A stretch of DNA of 63,205 bases, from contig NZ_JAUSKL010000109.1 in the NCBI RefSeq assembly GCF_030646925.1, positions 1 to 63,205 of the forward strand, written 5' to 3'. Origin of the DNA: Candidatus Binatus sp. GTDB taxonomy: Bacteria > Desulfobacterota > Binatia > Binatales > Binataceae. Below, one piece after another: positions 56,988-63,205 of the stretch (positions are counted from its first letter, which is position 1; each line of letters begins with the position of its first letter). The translations under genes were made by a program, and so were the position numbers. Under the pieces are notes generated by a model, which saw only the letters and a program-made list of their open reading frames with translations, was not told where the DNA came from and made no database searches.

Positions 56988-57124
56988 CTAATCGCAGTCG
57001 TTAGCGCGGCACGCGGCGCCGGATTTGATTGATCTTACGCGATGCGGAATCTGAATCCTACGCGATGCGCGCCCGGCAGAACAGCCGCTGCGCGGCGAAG
57101 TCGATTCGGCGGCCTTATTCGCTG

Positions 57125-57154
57125 TTGACTGACATCGCGATCTGCGTCTATTCT
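57125..57154 (+). promoter_or_regulatory. Promoter of the leader peptide
   Basis: TTGACT (57125-57130) and TATTCT (57149-57154) at 18-base spacing. Transcription should begin near 57160-57162, at the ATG of the leader peptide. The 56988-57124 stretch before it holds two copies of TACGCGATGCG but no gene. Confidence 0.65.
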
Positions 57155-57161
57155 GCTCGCT

Positions 57162-57224
57162 ATGTCAGGTACCGAGGTGCGTCTTGTCCCCAATTCAACT
57201 GTGGTGGTTGTCCTCCTGAATTGA
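57162..57224 (+). CDS. 20-residue leader peptide with Val-Leu run (candidate attenuator)
   Basis: ATG-started reading frame of 20 codons ending VVVVLLN. Its 14th to 19th codons are GTG GTG GTT GTC CTC CTG: four valine and two leucine in a row, as in the leader peptides of ilv operons. The Val/Leu codons sit in the loop of a hairpin (CAATTCA 57191-57197 with TGAATTG 57217-57223). A strong terminator follows 22 bases after the stop. The peptide has no role other than to make ribosome position report Val/Leu-tRNA charging. No ribosome binding site is seen; the message would be leaderless. Confidence 0.7.
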   Translation: MSGTEVRLVPNSTVVVVLLN

Positions 57225-57246
57225 GACGGACATCGATACTTGGCTC

Positions 57247-57289
57247 AAAAGGCCTCGGGTGCTGCAGAGCCCCGGGGCCTTTTCCTTTT
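57247..57289 (+). terminator. Attenuator terminator before the MFS gene
   Basis: 13-bp stem with one G-U pair (57247-57259 with 57271-57283) around an 11-base loop, followed by CCTTTT. It lies 24 bases before the MFS start codon, inside the message, so it must act on read-through. CCGAGG (57172-57177) can pair with CCTCGG (57253-57258) of the left arm, a possible anti-terminator. Confidence 0.88.
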
Positions 57290-57312
57290 CTGGCGTGGCA
57301 GATGGTGTGGAA

Positions 57313-58569
57313 ATGTACGCAGTGGACGCAATCAAGGTACCGACAATCAACGACGTCATCCGCCGCTATTACACGGTGTGGGGGATGTACTCATTCGCCG
57401 GCGGATTCCTGTTCGGGGTCTATCCGATATTCCTGCATTCGCGCGGACTCAGCCAGTTCGAAATCAACAGCGTGCTCGCGACCTACTTCGTCGTGCTGTT
57501 CGTCACCGACGTGCCGACCGGCGCGTTTGCAGACCTGCTTGGACGCCGGCGCTCGTACGTGCTGGGCGCGGCGCTCAGGGTGTGCGCATTCATCGTCTAT
57601 TACTATGCGCATCACTACTACGTGTTCCTGATCGCGGAGAGTATCGACGGTGTCGGCACGACCTTCGGCAACGGCGCGATCGATGCGTGGGGTGTCGATG
57701 CGCTCGACGACGCGGGCCACGCGGGCCTCAAGGATCGCCTGTTTTCGCGAGTGGCGCAGCTTAGTACCGCGGGCTTTATGGCGTCGGCGCTGATCGGCGC
57801 ATACGTCGCCGACATCGATATCGCGTTGCCGTGGCTGCTCGGCGCGGCGGGCTATTTCATCAGCGGGATCGTCGGCGCATACATGATGCACGACGAGCGG
57901 CCGCGTGAAGTCCGCCACAGGATTTCGGCGATCCCGCGCGAGGTGGCGACGCGCGTGATCGACGGAATCCGGGTCGGGCTCGGCGCGCGGATGGTGCTGA
58001 TGCTGAGCGCGGCGGGCGCGATCACGTTCGCGGCGTGGGCGCCGTACTGGGTCGAGTGGCCGGTGATGTTCAACGAGAGTTTCGGCGTCGGCGTATGGAT
58101 CATCGGCTGGATCTATTGCGGGCTGTCGTCGGCGCGGATGATCGGCGCGGAGATCAGCGCGCGGACCGAGGGCGACGAATCGCAGCGGGCGTCGCGCGTG
58201 AGCGCGCTGGTGATTCTCGCGAGCATCATGCTGTTCTTCGCGGGCGTGTTCGGCGGGCGGCCATACTGGGCGCTGGGGCTGCTGTTCCTGATGAACCTCT
58301 GCACGGGCGCGATGCAGCCGCTGGTGCAGAGCTGGTTCAACGAGCAGCTTGAATCGAGCAATCGCGCGACGCTGCTGTCGTTCAACAGCACGTTCGCGAC
58401 GATGGGAGGATCGATTGGCCTGCTCGGCGCGGGGCGCATCGCGGACACGGCGGGAATCCCGTTCGAGTGGCAGATATCGGCGCTGATCTCGCTTTGCGCG
58501 GCGCCGATTTATTGGGCCTTGAAGCCGCGGATGAGCCCGGTGACGGCGCTCACCAACTCGGCGAAGTAA
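57313..58569 (+). CDS. MFS transporter
   Basis: Major facilitator protein of 418 residues with twelve membrane segments. The loop between helices 2 and 3 has DVPTGAFADLLGRRRSY, the MFS signature. ATG at 57313 begins MYAVDAIKVPT. The leader peptide and terminator upstream suggest control by valine or leucine, and an amino-acid exporter or importer is a natural guess, but the sequence alone does not show the substrate. Confidence 0.92.
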   Translation: MYAVDAIKVPTINDVIRRYYTVWGMYSFAGGFLFGVYPIFLHSRGLSQFEINSVLATYFVVLFVTDVPTGAFADLLGRRRSYVLGAALRVCAFIVYYYAHHYYVFLIAESIDGVGTTFGNGAIDAWGVDALDDAGHAGLKDRLFSRVAQLSTAGFMASALIGAYVADIDIALPWLLGAAGYFISGIVGAYMMHDERPREVRHRISAIPREVATRVIDGIRVGLGARMVLMLSAAGAITFAAWAPYWVEWPVMFNESFGVGVWIIGWIYCGLSSARMIGAEISARTEGDESQRASRVSALVILASIMLFFAGVFGGRPYWALGLLFLMNLCTGAMQPLVQSWFNEQLESSNRATLLSFNSTFATMGGSIGLLGAGRIADTAGIPFEWQISALISLCAAPIYWALKPRMSPVTALTNSAK

Positions 58570-58704
58570 GCGCCGCGTCGGCAGGAGCGAAGCGTCCCAC
58601 TAGCGGCGCTGGCCACTGTCGGTTAAAACTTAATGTTCGCGCGCATCAACGGATCGCGCCGCAAAGCATCGAGCACAGAAGGAGATCGACCAGTTCGAGG
58701 AACA

Positions 58705-59913
58705 ATGGATTTCCCACGCATCAAGCGATTGCCGCCCTACGTCTTCAACGCGATCGGAGAGCTATGCCTGAAGGCGCGGCAGGCCGGCGAGGACATTATC
58801 GATTTCGGCATGGGCAATCCCGACGAGCCGACGCCGCCGCATATCGTAGCCAAGTTGATCGAGGCGGCGGGAAAGCCTGCGAATCATCGCTACTCGGTGT
58901 CGCGCGGAGTGTACAAGCTGAGGCTCGCGATTTGCGATTGGTACATGCGGCGTTACGGCGTCGAGCTCGACCCCGATTCGGAAGCGATCGTGACGATCGG
59001 CTCGAAGGAAGGAATCGCACACATGGCGCTGGCGATTCTCGATCAGGGCGACGTGGTGCTGGCGCCGACGCCGACCTATCCGATTCATCAATATGGATGC
59101 ATCATTGCGGGCGCGCAGGTGCAGGGCGTACCACTGCGGCGCGGCGAGGAATTTTTCGACGAGCTGATGGCGACGGTGAATCGATGCTGGCCGCGGCCGA
59201 AATTCCTGATCATGAATTTTCCGCACAATCCGACCACGGCGACGGTCGATTTGCATTTCATGCATCGCGTGGTCGAGTTCGCGCGCGAAAACGAAATCAT
59301 GGTGGCGCAGGATTTCGCCTACGCGGACCTGTGTTTTGACGGTTACAAGGCGCCCTCGATGATGCAGGTGCCGGGCGCCAAAGAGGTGGGCGTCGAATTT
59401 TTCACGTTGTCGAAGAGCTACAACATGCCGGGCTGGCGGGTCGGGTTCGCAGTCGGCAATCGCGAGATGATCGGCGCGCTCAGCCGGCTCAAATCGTACT
59501 TAGACTACGGGATGTTCGCGCCGGTGCAGGTGGCGGCAATCGCGGCGCTGAACGGTCCGCAGGATTGCGTGAGCGAGATCAATGCGACCTACAAGCGGCG
59601 GCGCGACGTGCTGGTCGAGGGGCTGAATCGCGCCGGATGGCCGGTCGAGAAGCCCAAGGCCACGATGTTTGTGTGGGCGCCGATTCCGGAGCCGTTCCGC
59701 GCGATGGGCTCGCTCGAGTTTGCCAAGTTCCTGCTGGCGGAGGCCAAGGTCGCGGTCTCGCCGGGAATTGGATTCGGCGCGGACGGCGACGGCTTCGTGC
59801 GCTTCGCGCTGATCGAAAATGAGCATCGCACGCGCCAGGCGATTCGCGGCATCCGTCATGCGCTGGCTCGCGGCGCCGCGGAAATACAAGTACGCGCGGC
59901 GAGCGTCTCCTGA
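58705..59913 (+). CDS. alaC: Alanine/aspartate-type aminotransferase (AlaC-like)
   Basis: PLP enzyme of 402 residues, class I/II fold. Lys237 in [14 protein letters not shown] binds [18 protein letters not shown] and [12 protein letters not shown] are typical of AlaC/DAP-type aminotransferases. It begins the block alaC-hom-thrC-apgM and may supply alanine or transaminate aspartate-family intermediates. Start at 58705 is chosen because the fold starts there. Confidence 0.9.
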   Translation: MDFPRIKRLPPYVFNAIGELCLKARQAGEDIIDFGMGNPDEPTPPHIVAKLIEAAGKPANHRYSVSRGVYKLRLAICDWYMRRYGVELDPDSEAIVTIGSKEGIAHMALAILDQGDVVLAPTPTYPIHQYGCIIAGAQVQGVPLRRGEEFFDELMATVNRCWPRPKFLIMNFPHNPTTATVDLHFMHRVVEFARENEIMVAQDFAYADLCFDGYKAPSMMQVPGAKEVGVEFFTLSKSYNMPGWRVGFAVGNREMIGALSRLKSYLDYGMFAPVQVAAIAALNGPQDCVSEINATYKRRRDVLVEGLNRAGWPVEKPKATMFVWAPIPEPFRAMGSLEFAKFLLAEAKVAVSPGIGFGADGDGFVRFALIENEHRTRQAIRGIRHALARGAAEIQVRAASVS

Positions 59914-59947
59914 ACCGCAGCATAGAAACGCAGTCGGCGGAATCAGA

Positions 59948-61255
59948 TTGAAACCGGTGCGGATTGCGCTACTCGGATGCGGCACGGTTGGCGGCGGCGT
60001 CGTCAAGTTGATGCGCCGCAATGCCGCGATCTATGAGCGCAAGCTCGGCGCGCCGCTCGAACTGGCGGTCATCGCCGATCGAAGCCTCAAGCCGGACCCG
60101 TCACTCGGCATCACCGCGAAACTGATCAGCCGCGACAACGAAGCGACGGTTGCGCGTCCCGACGTCGATATCGTTGTGGAGCTGTTCGGCGGCAAAACGC
60201 CGGCGCGCGAGCTAATCCTGCGCGCGCTCGGAGCGGGCAAGGATGTCGTCACCGGCAACAAGGCGTTGCTGGCCGAGCACGGCGACGAGATCTTTCGTGT
60301 GGCGGGCAAACGGGGACTTTCGGTGGGCTTCGAGGCGAGCGTCGGCGGCGGCGTGCCGATCATCCGCATCCTGCGCGATTCGCTGGCGGGCGATCGCCAG
60401 CGCGCAGTTTACGGAATCGTCAACGGCACCTGCAACTCGATTCTCACCACCATGACCGAGACCGGAGTCGAATTTGCGTCGGCGCTGGCTGACGCGCAGG
60501 CGACCGGACTCGCGGAAGCGAATCCCGCGCTGGATATCGAAGGGCACGACGCGGCGCACAAGCTTTGCCTGCTGGTGACGCTGGCGTTTGGCGTCGGGCT
60601 CAAGCCGCGCCAAGTCTATACCGAGGGCATCACGCGCATCACGCAATCTGATATCGAGTACGCGCGCGAGCTTGGCTACGCGATCAAACTGCTCGCGATC
60701 GCGAAAGACGACGACGGCGCGATCGAAGCGCGGGTGCATCCGACGATGATCCCGAATCGGCATCTGCTGGCGGGCGTCGGCGGCGCATACAACGCGATCT
60801 ATATCCACGGCGAGGCGCTCGGCTCGACGATGTGCTCGGGCCTGGGCGCGGGGCAGATGCCGACGGCGACGGCGGTGATGGCGGACATCCTGGAAATCGC
60901 GCGGCGGCGCTTGTCGGGGAGTTCGGGAGCGTCGAATGCGCTCGGCCTGCCGGCGGAATTGATCGAGCGCGCCAGTGTCAAGCCGATGGACGACGTGGTA
61001 TGCGAATATTACCTGCGGTTCATGGCGCGGGATAAGCCGGGAGTGCTCGGCGCGATCGCGTCGGTGCTCGGCCGTCACGGGCTGTCGATCGCGTCGGTGA
61101 TCCAGAAGGGGCGCGGCGCGGCGCAGACAGTGCCGGTGATTATGCGCACGCATGAGGCGCCGGAGCGCAGCTTGAAACGCGCGCTGGCGGAAATTCGAAG
61201 GAAGAGAATCGTGCAATCAACGCCCGCGTTTATCCGTATCGAGGAGAATCTTTAG
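59948..61255 (+). CDS. hom: Homoserine dehydrogenase
   Basis: Makes homoserine from aspartate semialdehyde; 435 residues. The NAD(P) loop LLGCGTVGGG, VTGNKALLA, the catalytic VNGTCNSILTTM, and a C-terminal ACT domain (about 350-425) are all in place. The start is a TTG at 59948; no ATG fits the N-terminus. The ACT domain usually senses threonine. It begins 34 bases after the aminotransferase stop. Confidence 0.95.
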   Translation: MKPVRIALLGCGTVGGGVVKLMRRNAAIYERKLGAPLELAVIADRSLKPDPSLGITAKLISRDNEATVARPDVDIVVELFGGKTPARELILRALGAGKDVVTGNKALLAEHGDEIFRVAGKRGLSVGFEASVGGGVPIIRILRDSLAGDRQRAVYGIVNGTCNSILTTMTETGVEFASALADAQATGLAEANPALDIEGHDAAHKLCLLVTLAFGVGLKPRQVYTEGITRITQSDIEYARELGYAIKLLAIAKDDDGAIEARVHPTMIPNRHLLAGVGGAYNAIYIHGEALGSTMCSGLGAGQMPTATAVMADILEIARRRLSGSSGASNALGLPAELIERASVKPMDDVVCEYYLRFMARDKPGVLGAIASVLGRHGLSIASVIQKGRGAAQTVPVIMRTHEAPERSLKRALAEIRRKRIVQSTPAFIRIEENL

Positions 61256-61258
61256 CCG

Positions 61259-62362
61259 ATGAGCCACGACCCGCAGCGCACATCGGAACGCCCGCGCCTC
61301 ACCAATTGGCCCGGGCTGATCGAGCACTACCGGCGCTTCCTGCCAGTCACCGATGCGACGCCGGTCGTGACATTGAACGAGGGCAATACGCCGCTGATCG
61401 AGGCGCCCGCGATCGCGGAGCGGCTCGGACTGAATATCAAGGTTTACTTTAAGTTTGAGGGGGCCAATCCGACGGGCTCGTTCAAGGACCGCGGCATGAC
61501 GGTCGCGATCTCAAAGGCGTTGGGCGAAGGCGCGCGCGCCGTGATTTGCGCTTCGACCGGCAATACCGCAGCGTCGGCGGCGGCATATGCAGGCCGGGCG
61601 GGACTGAAGGCATACGTGCTGATTCCCAAGGGCGCGGTGGCGCTGGGCAAGTTGTCGCAAAGCGTGATGCATGGCGCGCGGGTGCTCGAGGTAATCGGCA
61701 ACTTCGATATCTGCCTGAAGGTCGTGCGTGATTTGGCGGAGCGCGACCCGGTCCGAATCCGGCTGGTAAACAGCGTCAATCCCGACCGAATCGCGGGGCA
61801 GAAAACTGCGGCGTTCGAGATTTGCGATCAGCTCGGCGACGCGCCGACGCATCATTTTCTGCCGGTCGGCAACGCGGGCAACATCACGGCGTACTGGGCT
61901 GGCTATCAGGAATACAAATCAGTCGGACTGAGCGAGCGGCTGCCGAAAATGATGGGCTACCAGGCGGCTGAGTCGGCGCCAATTGTCGTGGGGCATCCGA
62001 TTGACGATCCGCACACGGTCGCGACCGCGATCAAAATCGGCAATCCCGCGAGCTGGAAAGGTGCGACGACGGCGCGCGATGAATCGGGCGGAATCATCGA
62101 CATGGTGACCGACGCGGAGATTCTCGCGGCGTATCGGTTGATCGCGGCGGGCGGCATTTTCGCCGAGCCGGCGTCGGCAGCGTCGGTCGCGGGATTGCTG
62201 AAATTCGCGGGTACCGGGATGCTCAAGCCGGGCTCCGTCGTCGTGTGTACGCTCACCGGCCACGGGCTCAAGGATCCGGACACGGCGCTGAAAAATCTGA
62301 GCAACACGATCGTGGTCGAACCGGATATCGAAAAGGTGCTGAGAGTTTTGGAGCGCGAATAG
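61259..62362 (+). CDS. thrC: Threonine synthase
   Basis: PLP enzyme of 367 residues that turns O-phosphohomoserine into threonine. The PLP lysine is K76 in GSFKDRGMT; the phosphate loop is GNAGNITA and the Ser/Thr-rich ASTGNTAAS follows. It starts three bases after hom. Confidence 0.95.
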   Translation: MSHDPQRTSERPRLTNWPGLIEHYRRFLPVTDATPVVTLNEGNTPLIEAPAIAERLGLNIKVYFKFEGANPTGSFKDRGMTVAISKALGEGARAVICASTGNTAASAAAYAGRAGLKAYVLIPKGAVALGKLSQSVMHGARVLEVIGNFDICLKVVRDLAERDPVRIRLVNSVNPDRIAGQKTAAFEICDQLGDAPTHHFLPVGNAGNITAYWAGYQEYKSVGLSERLPKMMGYQAAESAPIVVGHPIDDPHTVATAIKIGNPASWKGATTARDESGGIIDMVTDAEILAAYRLIAAGGIFAEPASAASVAGLLKFAGTGMLKPGSVVVCTLTGHGLKDPDTALKNLSNTIVVEPDIEKVLRVLERE

Positions 62363-62386
62363 TCGCGCGATTAAATCAACGGTGCG

Positions 62387-63205
62387 ATGAAGTACATCAT
62401 CATTCACGGCGACGGGATGGCCGATTGGCCGTGCGACGAGCTTGGGCGCAAGACGCCGCTCGAGGCCGCGCGCAAACCCAACATGGATTTGCTCGCGACG
62501 CGCGGCACGCTCGGCATGGTCGCGACGATTCCTGCCGGGATGCCGTCGGGCAGCGACGTCGGCACGATGACGATGCTCGGCTACGATCCGCGGCGTTATC
62601 ACACCGGGCGCGCGCCGATCGAAGCGGCCAGCATGGGAATTGAGATGGGTGTGCGCGACGTCGTGTTCCGGATGAACCTGGTGTCGCTCAAGCCGGACGA
62701 CGGTGGCGCGATGCTGATGAACGACTTCACGTCCGGGCACATCACGAGCGAGGAAGCGGCGCAGATCGTCGATGATATCCGGCGTGAACTGGGCGGAGAT
62801 GGAATCGAGTTTTTCAACGGCGTCAGCTACCGGCATCTGATGATGTGGCGCGGCGGCGTGACGGAGACGAAACTCACGCCGCCGCACGACATCACCGGCA
62901 AGCCGATCGAAACGCATCTGCCGATCGGGCCGGGTGCCGACTTGCTGCGCAATCTGATGACGCGATCGGTGGAGATTCTGCGCGAGCATCCGGTCAATAT
63001 CGCACGGCGCGCGAACGGCAAAATCGGGGCAACGTCGGCGTGGTTTTGGGGGCAGGGGACTCGCCCCGCGGTGCCGACGCTCAAGGATCGCTTCGGCGTC
63101 GAAGGCAGAGTCATCTCGGCGGTGGACCTGGTCAACGGACTCGGCCGGCTCGCGGGACTCGAATTGATCAAGGTGCCGGGCGCGACTGGATATCTGGATA
63201 CCGAC
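62387..63205 (+). CDS. apgM: ApgM-family phosphoglycerate mutase-like protein (partial)
   Basis: Member of the alkaline-phosphatase superfamily related to archaeal cofactor-independent phosphoglycerate mutase; 273 residues before the window ends. MKYIIIHGDGMADWP has the first metal Asp, and PSGSDVGTMTMLGYDPRRY holds the catalytic Ser. It sits in a threonine operon that has hom and thrC but no thrB, so homoserine kinase activity is a real alternative to mutase activity. The C-terminal third is outside the window. Confidence 0.9.
   Translation, partial: MKYIIIHGDGMADWPCDELGRKTPLEAARKPNMDLLATRGTLGMVATIPAGMPSGSDVGTMTMLGYDPRRYHTGRAPIEAASMGIEMGVRDVVFRMNLVSLKPDDGGAMLMNDFTSGHITSEEAAQIVDDIRRELGGDGIEFFNGVSYRHLMMWRGGVTETKLTPPHDITGKPIETHLPIGPGADLLRNLMTRSVEILREHPVNIARRANGKIGATSAWFWGQGTRPAVPTLKDRFGVEGRVISAVDLVNGLGRLAGLELIKVPGATGYLDTD

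Noticed and set aside
57030-57075. Two TACGCGATGCG copies as a possible CRISPR-like or direct-repeat array
   Set aside because: Only two short copies are present and there is no regular spacing or cas gene.

Overview
The window is a 63 kb chromosomal segment of a high-GC Gram-negative bacterium. The envelope genes (lolA, a bamD-like lipoprotein, a DUF1329 protein) show a diderm cell. The rest of the gene content looks like a soil or subsurface heterotroph: cytochrome P450, acyl-CoA dehydrogenase, enoyl-CoA hydratase, carotenoid oxygenase, class III cyclase, an arsenic operon and many secreted hypothetical proteins. The hom-thrC-apgM order, RNase J, and the mix of lipid-type enzymes suggest an uncultured lineage of the old Deltaproteobacteria or the Binatota. 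That placement is inference and no rRNA gene is present to test it. Strong G/C codon bias makes long antisense open frames common; these were left out.

Layout. 1-9.2 kb: the end of a ferredoxin gene, a secreted beta-rich protein with a clear terminator, a P450/enoyl-CoA hydratase pair, a permease fused to a cobalamin-binding module, a medium-chain reductase and a class III cyclase. 9.2-11.3 kb: decayed kelch and cyclase fragments, a VOC protein and a vapBC pair. 11.5-17.4 kb: M20 peptidase, bamD-like lipoprotein with an AMIN-like tail, trmB, truB and an orphan ABC ATPase. 17.4-24.5 kb: fatty acid hydroxylase, a 1.1k-residue NHL/Hydin-type secreted protein, carotenoid oxygenase plus PadR regulator behind a perfect inverted repeat that covers the ribosome binding site, and an IS110 remnant. 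24.5-28.4 kb: DUF309, LOG, carboxymuconolactone decarboxylase-like, ilvB and SRPBCC genes. 28.9-34 kb: a two-component system whose LytS-type kinase carries a second membrane domain and an SCP2 sterol-carrier domain, divergent from a DUF1329 gene. 34-37.5 kb: nitroreductase and a divergent arsenic cluster (arsI / arsR-arsC-acr3). 37.5-47 kb: VWA-FHA protein, two secreted hypotheticals, a broken vapBC, an EmrA-like adaptor, an APH-like kinase, a tiny DUF3309-type protein and decayed sequence. 47-54 kb: ssb, then rnj-ftsK-lolA-rimO-dksA, a core block. 54.4-63.2 kb: acyl-CoA dehydrogenase, an ABC1/UbiB kinase, an MFS transporter behind what looks like a branched-chain amino-acid attenuator, and the amino-acid block alaC-hom-thrC-apgM.

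The strongest candidates for something undescribed are: (i) the kinase/SCP2 lipid-sensing two-component system; (ii) the AI-2E-type permease fused to a B12-binding domain; (iii) the 20-codon leader peptide with four Val and two Leu codons in a row, followed by a strong terminator, in front of an MFS gene; (iv) the 13-bp inverted repeat that holds the ribosome binding site of the carotenoid oxygenase gene; and (v) BamD fused to an AMIN-like domain. A four-copy dispersed intergenic repeat is also present. No tRNA, rRNA, CRISPR array, prophage or replication origin was recognised.
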